A DNA stretch of 64,000 bases from Martinezella tropici. Its GTDB lineage: Bacteria; Pseudomonadota; Alphaproteobacteria; Rhizobiales; Rhizobiaceae. The position numbers and the translations under genes were made by a program. The stretch spans positions 1 to 64,000 of the forward strand of contig NZ_QMKK01000048.1 in NCBI RefSeq assembly GCF_003287875.1, read 5' to 3'. The notes beneath the pieces are model-generated. The model saw nothing but the letters and a program-made list of their open reading frames with translations. It ran no database searches and had not been told where the DNA came from. This document shows positions 43,371-52,773 of the stretch, in pieces (position 1 is the first letter of the stretch; each line of letters begins with the position of its first letter).

Positions 43371-43889
43371 ATGACCCAGCCGATCAGGACCATCGTCGTT
43401 GCCGTATCGCGCAACGGCATCATCGGGCGCGAAGGCGACATGCCCTGGCGTTTGTCATCCGATCTCAAACGCTTCAAGGCAGTGACGCTCGGCAAGCCCG
43501 TCATCATGGGCCGCAAGACGTTCCAGTCGATCGGCAGGCCCTTGCCCGGCCGGCCGAATGTCGTCATCAGCCGTGACGCCGGCTTTTCAGCCGAGGGAAT
43601 AACGATGGCGCATTCGCTCGATGAAGCGATCTCTGTTGCATCGCGTCTGGCGAACGAGAGCAATGTCGACGAAATCTGCATCCTCGGCGGCGGCGAAATC
43701 TATCGGCAGGCAATCGGTCTGGCAGACCGGCTGCTGATCACCCATGTCGAGGCGGATGTAGAGGGCGACACGTCCTTTCCAGCGATCGATCCCGCCATAT
43801 GGCAAGCCGAAAGTGAGCTTGCGGTGCCGGCCGGCGAGAAGGACACTTATCCGACACGTTTCGTTCGCTATTTCAGGCGAAAAGCATAA
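43371..43889 (+). CDS. dfrA: Dihydrofolate reductase
   Basis: Reduces dihydrofolate to tetrahydrofolate with NADPH, regenerating the cofactor used by ThyA. The 172-residue protein has the family landmarks: AVSRNGIIGREGDMPWRL with the substrate-binding acidic residue in this loop, FKAVTLGKPVIMGRKTFQSI for NADPH, PNVVISRD, and ILGGGEIYRQAI. GGGAG lies upstream of the ATG. It is followed by hflKC-degP, the usual rhizobial order. Confidence 0.96.
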   Translation: MTQPIRTIVVAVSRNGIIGREGDMPWRLSSDLKRFKAVTLGKPVIMGRKTFQSIGRPLPGRPNVVISRDAGFSAEGITMAHSLDEAISVASRLANESNVDEICILGGGEIYRQAIGLADRLLITHVEADVEGDTSFPAIDPAIWQAESELAVPAGEKDTYPTRFVRYFRRKA

Positions 43890-44065
43890 AAGCTGCCCCC
43901 GGAAAGCAAATATTTCCAATGAATCCGACGAACTTCCTCAAGTCTCGTTGAAAGCAGGTGCTTCGATACCTATAACGGGAAACAATCGCTGCCACCCGCG
44001 GATATCGAGCCAAGAATTCCGCGGGATCGGCGTGATATCGGGAGTCAACAAACAAAGAGGTTTTG

Positions 44066-45190
44066 ATGCCTTGGAGCAATCAGAATGGCGGCGGCGGCGG
44101 CCCATGGGGCGGCGGTGGCGGCGGAAATAATCAGGGACCTTGGGGGCAAGGACCAAACCGGCCGCGGGGAAGCGGCAATGGAGGGCCTCCGGACCTTGAG
44201 GATATCATTCGCCGCGGTCAGGACCGATTGAAAGGTTTCGTGCCAGGTGGCTTCAATGCAGGCGTCGTCCTCATCATCATCGCGGTGATCGCCGTTTTCT
44301 GGCTGATCCAGTGCATCTATACCGTGCAGCCGGACGAGCGCGGCGTGGAACTTCGGTTCGGCAAGCCGCGCGAAGAAGTCTCGATGCCCGGCCTGCACTT
44401 CCACATCTGGCCGATGGACCGCATCGAATTCGTCAAGGTGACTGAGCAGCAGCGCAACATCGGCGGCCGCTCGACCGCCGGCTCGACCGCCGGCCTGATG
44501 CTGACGGGCGATCAGAATATCGTCAACGTGCAGTTCTCGGTTCTGTATACAGTGACCAATCCGCAATCCTATCTGTTCCATCTCGAAACCCCCGACGAGA
44601 CGCTACAGCAGGTTGCCGAAAGCGCCATGCGCGAGGTCGTCGGTCGCCGTCCCGCCCAGGACATCTATCGTGACAAGCGTCAGGAAATCGCAACCGAGGT
44701 GAGGAGCATCATCCAGGATACGATGGATCGCTATGGTTCGGGCATCTCCATCAACGCAATTCCGATCGAGGATGTTTCGCCGCCGCGCGAAGTGGCAGAC
44801 GCCTTCGACGAAGTGCAGCGTGCCGAACAGAATGAAGACCAGCAGGTGGAAGAGGCCAACCAATACGCCAACCAGAGGCTCGGTCAGGCGCGCGGTCGTG
44901 CGGCTCAAATCCGCGAAGAAGCAGCCGCCTATAAGGACCGTGTCGTGAAGGAAGCTCAGGGTGAGGCACAGCGCTTCATCTCGATCTACGACGAATACGT
45001 CAAGGCGCCGGAAGTCACCCGCAAGCGTCTGTTTCTCGAAACCATGGAGTCCGTCATCGGCAATTCCAACAGCATCATCATCGACGACAAGCAGGGTGTC
45101 GTGCCTTACCTGCCGCTGAATGACATCGGCAAGCAGTCTACGACGCCGACGGGCAAGCCCGCCGCTGCAACTCAGCCGGAGGCCAAATAA
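44066..45190 (+). CDS. hflK: FtsH modulator HflK
   Basis: A 374-residue membrane-anchored SPFH (band 7) protein that, with HflC, forms large periplasmic cages around FtsH and tunes proteolysis. The N-terminus is Gly/Pro/Asn-rich (NQNGGGGGPWGGGGGG). One membrane segment (about 58-78, GVVLIIIAVIAVFWLIQCIY) is followed by the band 7 domain (VQPDERGVELRFGKPREE, DVSPPREVADAFDEVQRAEQ) and a helical tail. ATG 44066 is used; a TTG one codon earlier is also possible. It overlaps hflC by 1 bp (TAATG). Confidence 0.95.
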   Translation: MPWSNQNGGGGGPWGGGGGGNNQGPWGQGPNRPRGSGNGGPPDLEDIIRRGQDRLKGFVPGGFNAGVVLIIIAVIAVFWLIQCIYTVQPDERGVELRFGKPREEVSMPGLHFHIWPMDRIEFVKVTEQQRNIGGRSTAGSTAGLMLTGDQNIVNVQFSVLYTVTNPQSYLFHLETPDETLQQVAESAMREVVGRRPAQDIYRDKRQEIATEVRSIIQDTMDRYGSGISINAIPIEDVSPPREVADAFDEVQRAEQNEDQQVEEANQYANQRLGQARGRAAQIREEAAAYKDRVVKEAQGEAQRFISIYDEYVKAPEVTRKRLFLETMESVIGNSNSIIIDDKQGVVPYLPLNDIGKQSTTPTGKPAAATQPEAK

Positions 45191-46128
45191 TGACGTCCAG
45201 CCGTTTGCCAGCCATTCTCATCGCCCTCGCGGTAGTGCTGCTGCTCATCTATTCGTCGGTGTTCGTGGTCAATGCCCGTGAACAGGCGATCGTCCTGCGC
45301 TTCGGGCAGATCCGCGAGGTCAAGACGGAACCGGGTCTCTACTTCAAGCTGCCTTTCGCCTTCATGGATGCCGATCGGGTCCAGTATGTGCAGCTGCAGG
45401 AGCTTCGCTTCGATCTGGACAATATTCGCGTCCAGGTCTCTGGCGGCAAGTTCTATGAAGTCGATGCCTTCGTCGTCTACAAGATCATGGATGCACGCAA
45501 GTTCCGCGAGACCGTTTCAGGCGACCGCGACGCGGCTGAATCGCGCCTCAGAACCCGCCTCGACGCTGCCCTGCGCCGTGTCTACGGTCTGCGCGGCTTC
45601 GAAGCGGCGCTTTCCGACGAGCGTGCCTCGATGATGACGGAAGTGCGCAACGATCTGCATCGCGATGCCGAATCGCTCGGCCTCAACATCGAGGACGTCC
45701 GCATCCGCCGCACCGATCTGACCCAGGAAGTGTCGCAGCAGACCTACGACCGCATGAAGGCCGAGCGTCTGGCTGAAGCCGAACTGATCCGCGCTCGCGG
45801 TAACGAGGAAGGCCAGAAGCGCCGTGCAATCGCGGACCGTCAGGTCGTCGAGATCGTTGCGGACGCGCAGAAAGATTCCGAAGTGCTGCGCGGTGAGGGC
45901 GAAGCCGAGCGAAACGGCATCTTCGCCGATGCCTCGAAGCGCGATCCGAACTTCTACGAGTTCTACCGCTCGATGGCCGCTTACACCAAGGCGCTCGCCT
46001 CGGGCGGCAAGACGCTTGTCCTGCCGCCGAACCAGTCGGACTTCTTCAAGTACTTCGACAGTCCCGTGGGTTCCGCGCCCAATTCCGGGGCGCCGGCGCT
46101 TGCCAATCCGACGTCGCCCGCGAATTAA
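45190..46128 (+). CDS. hflC: FtsH modulator HflC
   Basis: A 312-residue partner of HflK. One N-terminal membrane helix (about 5-25) precedes a band 7 domain: VNAREQAIVLRFGQIREVKT, YEVDAFVVYKIMDARKF and LNIEDVRIRRTDLTQEVSQQ. The C-terminal helical part contains AEAELIRARGNEEGQKRRAI and FFKYFDSPVG. It is translationally coupled to hflK and followed by a terminator-like hairpin. Confidence 0.95.
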   Translation: MTSSRLPAILIALAVVLLLIYSSVFVVNAREQAIVLRFGQIREVKTEPGLYFKLPFAFMDADRVQYVQLQELRFDLDNIRVQVSGGKFYEVDAFVVYKIMDARKFRETVSGDRDAAESRLRTRLDAALRRVYGLRGFEAALSDERASMMTEVRNDLHRDAESLGLNIEDVRIRRTDLTQEVSQQTYDRMKAERLAEAELIRARGNEEGQKRRAIADRQVVEIVADAQKDSEVLRGEGEAERNGIFADASKRDPNFYEFYRSMAAYTKALASGGKTLVLPPNQSDFFKYFDSPVGSAPNSGAPALANPTSPAN

Positions 46129-46148
46129 GGTGTCAAATCAAGGAATGG

Positions 46149-46174
46149 AAGGGCTGCCTCACGGCGGCCCTTTT
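46149..46174 (+). terminator. Intrinsic terminator after hflC
   Basis: AAGGGCTGCC and GGCGGCCC arms (one G-U pair) around TCAC, followed by TTTT, lie 20 nt after the hflC stop. It separates hflKC from degP. Confidence 0.75.
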
Positions 46175-46319
46175 CCTAATTGCGGATCGCATCGCCTTTA
46201 CCATGCCGTATCGCCGGCGGGGAGTGCGGGGATTTCGCAAAAAGGTGATTTCACGCTTCATCATTCCGCCTTATGTTGATGCTTATACAAGATTTCCCCT
46301 TTCCTGATGAGGATGCCTG

Positions 46320-48044
46320 ATGGCTTCGACCAATCGCCTGCCTTTCAGCCGTTCGTTTGCCTTGCTGGCCAGCATCGCACTGATTGCCGGCCCCGTTGCG
46401 GGCGTTACCGAACAGGCTTATGCGCAGACGCAGAATAGCGGTGCGACGGCGGGCGCCCAGGCGCCGGCCACCAACAACCAGACGCCTCCGGCCGCATCGC
46501 CGACGGCTACGTTGAACCCTGGCGCGATAAACCCGGCAGTGAATGCCGGCCCGGCTTCGGTTGCCGATCTTGCTTCCGGATTGCTGGATGCCGTCGTCAA
46601 TATTTCCACATCGCAGAAGGTGAAGGACGAGGGCGATGGGCCGGCGACGCCGAAGGTGCCGGATAACTCGCCGTATCAGGATTACTTCAACGATTTCTTC
46701 AACAACAAGAAAGACGACAACAGCAATCGCAAGGTGAGCTCGCTTGGCTCCGGCTTCGTCATCGATCCCTCCGGCTACATCGTAACGAACAATCACGTCA
46801 TCGAAGGCGCCGACGATATCGAGGCGATCTTCCCGAACGGCACCAAGCTGAAGGCAAAATTGATCGGCACGGATACGAAGACCGATCTTTCCGTGCTTAA
46901 GGTCGAGCCGAAGCATCCGCTGACGGCGGTGAAGTTCGGCGATTCCTCCAAGATGCGGATTGGCGACTGGGTGATGGCGATCGGCAATCCCTTCGGCCTC
47001 GGCGGATCCGTGACCGTCGGTATCGTTTCGGCCCGCGGGCGCAACATCAATGCCGGTCCCTATGACAACTTCATCCAGACGGATGCGGCGATCAACAAGG
47101 GCAATTCCGGCGGCCCGCTCTTCAACATGAAGGGCGAGGTGATCGGCATCAACACCGCCATCATCTCCCCGAGCGGCGGCTCGATCGGTATCGGTTTTGC
47201 CGTCCCGTCGGAACTGGCGGAGGGCGTCGTCAATCAGCTCCGGGATTTCGGCGAGACGCGCCGCGGCTGGCTCGGCGTACGCATTCAGCCGGTAACGGAT
47301 GATGTCGCCAACAGTCTTGGGCTGGCCGGAGCCAAGGGCGCGCTCGTGGCCGGTATCATCAAGGGTGGCCCTGTCGATAACGGCTCGATAAAGGCGGGCG
47401 ATGTCATCCTCAAATTTGACGGCAAGGATGTGGAAGAGATGCGCGACTTGCCGCGCGTCGTCGCCGAAAGCCCCGTCGGCAAGGAAGTCGATGTCGTCAT
47501 TTTCCGTGAGGGCAAGGAACAGACCGTCAAGGTGACCCTCGGCCGGCTGGAAGACAGCGACCAGGCGGCAGCCGCCAGCACCGACAAGACCAAGAAGCCG
47601 CAGCTTGCGCCCGACGATAATGGCAATAATGGCGGCGTCATCAACCCCGACGAGGGCGATGAGGGTGGCGATGACAGCATGGATGGGCAGGACCAGGGCG
47701 CCGATCCGCAGCAATCGCCGCAGGCTCAGCCACCGGTGCAGGCGACCTCGAACATACTGGGCATGAAGCTCGCGACGCTGACATCGGAGAACCGCAAAAG
47801 CTTCGGCATCGCCGATAGCGTCGATGGCGTCGTCATCACTGAAGTGGCGCCCGGTTCGGCAGCGGCGGACAAGGGTCTGAAACCCGGCGACGTCGTCGTG
47901 GAAGTGGCGCAGGAATTCGTCCAGACGCCGAGTGCCGCCTCGGAGAAGGTGGCGTCTCTGAAGCGCGAGGGACGTCGCAATGCGCAGATGATGGTTGCGT
48001 CTCCGAACGGTGACTTGCGCTTCATCGCCGTTGCGTTGGAGTAG
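46320..48044 (+). CDS. degP: Periplasmic serine protease/chaperone DegP (Do family)
   Basis: A 574-residue HtrA-type protease degrading misfolded envelope proteins. The signal peptide ends near AYAQTQ (about residue 38). The trypsin-like domain has the catalytic triad His159 (TNNHVIEG), Asp189 (TKTDLSVL) and Ser263 (GNSGGPLF). Two PDZ domains follow (about 300-400 and 475-565; GDVILKFDGKDVEEM, KPGDVVVEVAQEFV). A long acidic Asp/Gly/Gln-rich linker (about 420-475) separates the PDZ domains. Its place next to hflKC groups envelope quality-control genes. Confidence 0.95.
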   Translation: MASTNRLPFSRSFALLASIALIAGPVAGVTEQAYAQTQNSGATAGAQAPATNNQTPPAASPTATLNPGAINPAVNAGPASVADLASGLLDAVVNISTSQKVKDEGDGPATPKVPDNSPYQDYFNDFFNNKKDDNSNRKVSSLGSGFVIDPSGYIVTNNHVIEGADDIEAIFPNGTKLKAKLIGTDTKTDLSVLKVEPKHPLTAVKFGDSSKMRIGDWVMAIGNPFGLGGSVTVGIVSARGRNINAGPYDNFIQTDAAINKGNSGGPLFNMKGEVIGINTAIISPSGGSIGIGFAVPSELAEGVVNQLRDFGETRRGWLGVRIQPVTDDVANSLGLAGAKGALVAGIIKGGPVDNGSIKAGDVILKFDGKDVEEMRDLPRVVAESPVGKEVDVVIFREGKEQTVKVTLGRLEDSDQAAAASTDKTKKPQLAPDDNGNNGGVINPDEGDEGGDDSMDGQDQGADPQQSPQAQPPVQATSNILGMKLATLTSENRKSFGIADSVDGVVITEVAPGSAAADKGLKPGDVVVEVAQEFVQTPSAASEKVASLKREGRRNAQMMVASPNGDLRFIAVALE

Positions 48045-48048
48045 AGGG

Positions 48049-48630
48049 TCAGCGCCCGGCTTGCTTTGCCTGCCGGGCCCGCCACTCGGCTGCCGTCAGG
48101 CGGTAGAGCACATGCCGCTTCAGATGGGGATGGGTGTCGGGCACGTTGGGATGATCGAAATCACCGCCTTCGACACGACGCATGCCGATACGTTCCATGA
48201 CAGCGGTCGACCTGACATTATTGTGCACCGCAAAGGAGACGATCTGGTCCAGGCCGAGCCTGTCAAAACCGTGGGCAAGCAGGGCTCGCGCCGCTTCGCT
48301 GACGAATCCCTTGCCCCATTGCCGTGCCACCAGGCGCCAGCCGATCTCGATCGTCCCCGCCGGCACGAAGGGTTCCAGATGATCTGTCCGCATCAATCCG
48401 CAATAACCGATCGCTTCTCCGCTTTCTTTGAGCTCAAGGGCATAGAGGCCAAACCCGGTTTCTGAAATCATCGCATGAACGCGATCGAAGAAAGCGTCGG
48501 CTTCCGCACGATTGCGGCGGAACGGAAAGAATTCCATGACGGCTTCGTCGGAATTGATCTCGTAGGCCAGATCACGATCCGTCTCGCGCCAGTTGCGGAT
48601 GATGAGGCGGTCGGTTTCGGTGATGATCAT
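48049..48630 (-). CDS. GNAT N-acetyltransferase (RimJ/RimL-like)
   Basis: A 193-residue GNAT of the RimJ/RimL group, starting ITETDRLIIRNWRETDRD. The acetyl-CoA site lies in RLVARQWGKGFVSEAARALL, and the second-substrate region in SFAVHNNVRSTAVMERIGM. The start at 48630 fits the family's usual first strand; longer in-frame starts are within serB. It follows serB on the same strand with a 31-bp gap and converges on degP with 4 bp between stops. The substrate is unknown. Confidence 0.88.
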   Translation of the reverse strand: MIITETDRLIIRNWRETDRDLAYEINSDEAVMEFFPFRRNRAEADAFFDRVHAMISETGFGLYALELKESGEAIGYCGLMRTDHLEPFVPAGTIEIGWRLVARQWGKGFVSEAARALLAHGFDRLGLDQIVSFAVHNNVRSTAVMERIGMRRVEGGDFDHPNVPDTHPHLKRHVLYRLTAAEWRARQAKQAGR

Positions 48631-48661
48631 CCAAAGCCCCGATCCCGGCGATTGCGCCGTT

Positions 48662-49552
48662 CTATGGTTTGATGAAGTCCGTCTTGCGATAGCCCTGGAT
48701 GTAGAGGAGGGCGGTGAGATCGCCATGGTCGATGCGCATTCCGGCCTGTGCCGAGACCGTCGGCTTGGCGTGAAGTGCGACGCCGGAGCCGGCAAGCTGC
48801 AGCATGCCGAGGTCATTTGCGCCGTCGCCGACGGCGAGCGCGTCATCGGTGGAAATGCCGAGCTTGCCGGCGATATCGTTCAGCGCATCCACCTTGGCTT
48901 GCTTGCCGAGGATCGGTTCCTCGACGAGCCCGGTCAGGATGCCGTTTTCTTCCAGCAGGATATTGGCGCGGTTCTCGTCGAAGCCGAGGGTGGTGCCGAT
49001 GCGGCTGGTAAAGACGGTGAAGCCGCCGGAGACGAGGGCGGTGTAGTAGCCCTTCGCCTTCATCGTCGCGATGAGTTCGGGGCCGCCAGGCGTCAGCGTG
49101 ATGCGCTTGGCAATGACATCGTCGACGACGGAAATGGGCAATCCCTTCAGCAGCGCCACGCGCTCGCGCAGCGCCGGCTCGAAGGCGATTTCGCCATTCA
49201 TGGCGCGAGCCGTAATGTCTGCGACTTTCTCCTTGATGCCGACTTCGGCGGCAAGCTCGTCGATGCATTCCTGGCCGATCATGGTGGAGTCCATATCGGC
49301 AATCAGCAACTTCTTGCGGCGGGTGTCGGCATCCTGAATCACGAGATCGATCGGCTCGCTGCCGATCACGGCCAATATATTGGCCTCTGCGGCCCCGATA
49401 TCAGTCCCGTCGCGAAGCGCGATATCGCAGGCAATGCCATCGGCTAGCCAATAGAGCCCGGACGCTTTGACAGCATCAGCCGCCTGTTCAGCGATGGCCG
49501 GAACAAGAACAGGGTTTGACGGATTGGCAATAAGCGTGGCAACGAGGGCCAT
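48662..49552 (-). CDS. serB: Phosphoserine phosphatase
   Basis: Dephosphorylates L-phosphoserine to serine, the last step of serine synthesis. The 296-residue HAD protein has an N-terminal regulatory-like extension (about 1-78) and motif I DMDST (Asp86 nucleophile, Asp88 acid/base), motif II SGGFT, and motif III/IV in GKQAKVDAL and AVGDGANDLGML. The start at 49552 is the canonical MALVATLIANPSNP. Its ATG overlaps the divergent miaA ATG by 2 bp, so each promoter must lie inside the other gene. Confidence 0.95.
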   Translation of the reverse strand: MALVATLIANPSNPVLVPAIAEQAADAVKASGLYWLADGIACDIALRDGTDIGAAEANILAVIGSEPIDLVIQDADTRRKKLLIADMDSTMIGQECIDELAAEVGIKEKVADITARAMNGEIAFEPALRERVALLKGLPISVVDDVIAKRITLTPGGPELIATMKAKGYYTALVSGGFTVFTSRIGTTLGFDENRANILLEENGILTGLVEEPILGKQAKVDALNDIAGKLGISTDDALAVGDGANDLGMLQLAGSGVALHAKPTVSAQAGMRIDHGDLTALLYIQGYRKTDFIKP

Positions 49553-50447
49553 GAGCAGAAACCTTGTGAGCGATATCGACGCGATCCTGATAACCGGGCC
49601 GACCGCCAGCGGCAAGTCCGCGCTGGCGGTAGAATTGGCCCGTTTGCATGGCGGCGTCGTCATCAATGCCGACAGCATGCAGGTCTACGACACCCTGCGC
49701 GTGCTGACTGCGCGGCCCTCGGAGGCCGAGATGGAAGGCATTCAGCATCATCTCTACGGTCATGTGCCGGCGGGACAGGCCTATTCGACCGGCGCTTGGC
49801 TGCGTGAGGCAGGCGTCTTGGTCGAGCGCCTGCGCGACGAGGGGCGATTGCCTGTCTTCGTCGGTGGTACCGGGCTCTATTTCAAAGCGCTGGCTGGCGG
49901 GCTCTCCGACATGCCCGAGATTCCACCTGACATCCGTAGCCGGCTTCGCAGTCGGCTGTTGGCGGAAGGGGCGGAGGCGCTGTATGGCGAGCTTGCAGAA
50001 CGTGATAGCGCTATTGCTGAAACCCTCAACCCGCAGGATGGCCAGCGCATTGTCCGCGCCCTGGAGGTGATGGAGGCGACGGGCCGTTCGATTGCGGCCT
50101 TTCAGGGCAAGACCGGGCCAATGGTCATCGATCCAGATCGTGCTCGGAAAATCGTTGTCCTGCCCGAGCGCGCGCTGTTGCACCAGCGCATCAACAGCCG
50201 CTTCGAGACGATGCTGGCAATGGGAGCGGAGGAGGAGGTGCGGGCTTTGCTGGCATTGGACCTGTCGCCGGAGATGCCGGTCATGAAGGCGATCGGGGTA
50301 TCGCAGATCGCCGCGATGCTGAAGGGTGAGATGACGCGGGAAGAGGTCATCGAAACCGGAGCAGCGGCAACGCGGCAATATGCCAAGCGGCAGATGACCT
50401 GGTTTCGCAATCAGATGGACGAGAGCTGGGAGCGTCTGAGCCCGTGA
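49551..50447 (+). CDS. miaA: tRNA dimethylallyltransferase
   Basis: Adds dimethylallyl to A37 of tRNAs reading UNN codons. The 298-residue protein has P-loop GPTASGKS (16-23), the catalytic region INADSMQVYD with the general-base Asp, the FVGGTGLYFKAL motif, and DGQRIVRALEVMEATG. ATG 49551 overlaps serB's ATG; GAGGG just upstream provides a tight Shine-Dalgarno. A GTG at 49566 is an alternative start. Downstream is a convergent HerA-like gene. Confidence 0.95.
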   Translation: MSRNLVSDIDAILITGPTASGKSALAVELARLHGGVVINADSMQVYDTLRVLTARPSEAEMEGIQHHLYGHVPAGQAYSTGAWLREAGVLVERLRDEGRLPVFVGGTGLYFKALAGGLSDMPEIPPDIRSRLRSRLLAEGAEALYGELAERDSAIAETLNPQDGQRIVRALEVMEATGRSIAAFQGKTGPMVIDPDRARKIVVLPERALLHQRINSRFETMLAMGAEEEVRALLALDLSPEMPVMKAIGVSQIAAMLKGEMTREEVIETGAAATRQYAKRQMTWFRNQMDESWERLSP

Positions 50448-50457
50448 GCCTGCTGCC

Positions 50458-52554
50458 TCAATCCTTGTCGTAGAGGCTGCTCAGCGGCTTTTTCAGTATG
50501 CTGTCCCGCAGCGAAAGGCCGGGTTCCCGTTTGAGCGACGGTAAGGGTTCTCTCGGCGGCACTGGTCGTGCGGCCGTATCGTCGCTGCGAAATTCGCGGC
50601 GCAGGTCCGCAAGCCTGCTGTCGATCGATGTCTGCGGCGGCTGCGCTGTCTGCGGGGTGGCCGCGCGAGGCAGCATGTCGGGGCGATAGGGTTCGATCGA
50701 TGGCGCATCGGCTTCCGCCACACGTTGCGATGTCTGCTCTATAGGTAGATCGTCGAAATCATTCCTGCTCTCGGTTACCGCATCCGCTGCGGCACCGTAG
50801 TTCTGTTGCAAAGCGCTGATATCTGGACCTGTAATCGAACGCATGCGGCTGATGATCGTGCGCAGATCGACCGTATCCGGCGAATCCTCGCTGACCTTCG
50901 CCGTGCCGCCGCTGGCTTTCGGCAGCAAATGCCGCTCGACCTGGGAAAAGCGCATGCGCATCGGAACTGCGATGGCCTCGCCGAAGGCGATAGCTTCACC
51001 GTTGCCGATCGATGACAGAAAGCTCGTTGTCGAGATCGAGGAGTTCGGGATGGCCGAGCGAATGATTTCCTGGTCGCGATCATTGGCGAGACGCATGGCG
51101 AAGAGCGTCGAACACTGCGACAGGATCGTTTGATCGAGTTCGCCCGGCCGCTGCGTGATGATGCCGAGCGATACGCCGTATTTGCGGCCCTCCTTGGCGA
51201 TGCGGGCGATGGCCTGGCGCGTCGGGAAGAAGCCGAGCGTCGGATCGGCGGGAATGTAGCGATGCGCTTCCTCGCAGACGACCAGCATATGGATCGCACC
51301 GTCGCTCCAGAGCGCCAGCTCGAACGCCATACGGCAGAGGACGGACGCCACGGAGTTGATGACTTCCGAGGGGATGCCGGCGAGCTGGAACGTGCAGATC
51401 GGCTTACCGTCGCCCGGAACGCGGAAGATCTTGGCGATGGTCTCCATGATCGTATCGGTGATCGTGTTGTTGGAGAACATGAAATGATAGCGCGGATCGT
51501 TGATCGCCGAGATGATGCGCATTTTCAGGGAGCGCAGATGCGGCTTTTCCTGCCGGCCCTCCAGCCGGCCGATGCGCTCGTCGATCAGCGCCAGCAGATC
51601 GGCCATGCGGTAGGGAACCGGCGTATCCGCCGTCACGGAAGACTTTTCCGTCTGGCGGCGCATCAGGCTTGAATCGCTGCCGCGGAAGGCGCGTCTTGCT
51701 TCCGGAATAAGATCGCGCAGCGCATCGAGCTCCTCCGGTATCGCCGGTCGGCCGCGGAAGACGACTTCGCTGAATTCTTCCAGCCGCATCAGCCAGAAGG
51801 GCAGGTCGAGCGTATCGGTGTCGATGACGACGGCGTGCTTCGGAAAGGCGGCGGCAAATTCATTATGCGGATCGAGGATCAGTACGCGCAGTTTCGGATC
51901 GGTGCTGATCGCCTTGTGCAGCAACAGCGAGACGGCGGTGGATTTGCCGACGCCGGTCGAGCCGACGACGGCGAAATGCTTCGACAGCATGGAGGGAATA
52001 TGGATGGCGGCGTCGATGCTTTCATCCTGCGTCAGCTTGCCGATGACGCAGCTATTGCCCTTGCCGGCATCGAAGATGCGCATGAGATCGGCGGCACGGA
52101 TGCGATGCGCGATCGCGCCGAGATAAGGATAGGCGGTGATGCCGCTCGAAAATTCCTCGCGGCCATCCGGCCCGACATGGACCTCGCCCAAAAGTTCGAC
52201 CTCGATGCGGAACAGATTGTCCTGTCCTTCGCCCCAGCCGACGCTTTGCGTGTTCATCGAATAGACGAGGGCGGCCACGCGGTTCTTTCCGACACTGATG
52301 GAAATCAGCCGACCGACCGACCAGAGTTCGGTAAGGTCCGTGCCACCGGCCTCGGCGACGGCGGCGATCGTTGCTCTCGAGCCGTTGCACGCAACTACAC
52401 GGCCGAGGAAGCGATTTCCCGGCTTCAGCTTGTCGCGACGATCAAAATCCCCAGCTTTGCCGGACGTCTGCAGATCATTGTTCAGCAAACAGCTACCCCA
52501 ACTAGTCCATGCCGGAGCATAGAGATGGCGGCTTAACAAAATCCTGTCGGTCAT
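50458..52554 (-). CDS. HerA-like DNA-translocating ATPase (DUF87)
   Basis: A 698-residue hexameric-type FtsK/HerA ATPase. An N-terminal HAS-barrel (about 45-150; LKPGNRFLGRVVACNGSRAT) precedes the RecA-like core with Walker A GSTGVGKST (198-206), VLILDPHNEF, Walker B MLVVCEEAHRY and the sensor region ITQRPGELDQTILSQCSTLF. A C-terminal disordered tail (about 580-698) rich in Ser/Pro/Arg is unusual. HerA relatives act in DNA end processing with NurA in archaea; bacterial stand-alone copies are less understood. No NurA neighbour is seen. N-terminal start is uncertain by up to 40 residues. Confidence 0.85.
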   Translation of the reverse strand: MTDRILLSRHLYAPAWTSWGSCLLNNDLQTSGKAGDFDRRDKLKPGNRFLGRVVACNGSRATIAAVAEAGGTDLTELWSVGRLISISVGKNRVAALVYSMNTQSVGWGEGQDNLFRIEVELLGEVHVGPDGREEFSSGITAYPYLGAIAHRIRAADLMRIFDAGKGNSCVIGKLTQDESIDAAIHIPSMLSKHFAVVGSTGVGKSTAVSLLLHKAISTDPKLRVLILDPHNEFAAAFPKHAVVIDTDTLDLPFWLMRLEEFSEVVFRGRPAIPEELDALRDLIPEARRAFRGSDSSLMRRQTEKSSVTADTPVPYRMADLLALIDERIGRLEGRQEKPHLRSLKMRIISAINDPRYHFMFSNNTITDTIMETIAKIFRVPGDGKPICTFQLAGIPSEVINSVASVLCRMAFELALWSDGAIHMLVVCEEAHRYIPADPTLGFFPTRQAIARIAKEGRKYGVSLGIITQRPGELDQTILSQCSTLFAMRLANDRDQEIIRSAIPNSSISTTSFLSSIGNGEAIAFGEAIAVPMRMRFSQVERHLLPKASGGTAKVSEDSPDTVDLRTIISRMRSITGPDISALQQNYGAAADAVTESRNDFDDLPIEQTSQRVAEADAPSIEPYRPDMLPRAATPQTAQPPQTSIDSRLADLRREFRSDDTAARPVPPREPLPSLKREPGLSLRDSILKKPLSSLYDKD

Positions 52555-52658
52555 CCATGCATTTAAAGGGTTTCAGCTGATAGGGTTTCGGCGACACCGC
52601 GATTTTTTATTGCTTCACGCGTTGACGCTTCGAAATTTTCTGTCTATCACTTCGCCCC

Positions 52659-52715
52659 ATGAAAAACTCGATCGTTCTTATCGTGGTGGGAAAGCGCATG
52701 GGCAGGATGGTGTAA
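52659..52715 (+). CDS. ilv leader peptide (branched-chain attenuator)
   Basis: An 18-residue open frame, MKNSIVLIVVGKRMGRMV, lies about 115 nt before ilvB. The run IVLIVV is rich in Ile, Val and Leu, the end products of the pathway, which is the classic arrangement for ribosome-mediated attenuation. The stop codon falls in the loop of the GGATGG/CCATCC hairpin (52705-52721), and the Ile/Val codons lie just before the antiterminator arm. The leader is too short for ordinary gene calling. Confidence 0.85.
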   Translation: MKNSIVLIVVGKRMGRMV

Positions 52716-52773
52716 CCATCCGGCGATAGCCACCCATGCGCTAGATGACAGGCTCCCCAAGGGGCCTTTTTTT
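52694..52773 (+). promoter_or_regulatory. Transcription attenuator of ilvB-ilvH
   Basis: Alternative structures are visible. GCGCATGGG (52694-52702) pairs with CCCATGCGC (52733-52741) around the inner hairpin GGATGG-TGTAA-CCATCC. A terminator hairpin AGGCTCCCC/GGGGCCT (52750-52767) follows, with seven T. Ribosome stalling on the leader peptide when branched-chain amino acids are scarce would favour readthrough. The exact mutually exclusive pairings need an energy calculation. Confidence 0.8.

Noticed and set aside
50458..52554. HerA-NurA style defence system
   Set aside because: No nuclease, sirtuin or other effector gene adjoins; the neighbours are miaA and the ilv operon.
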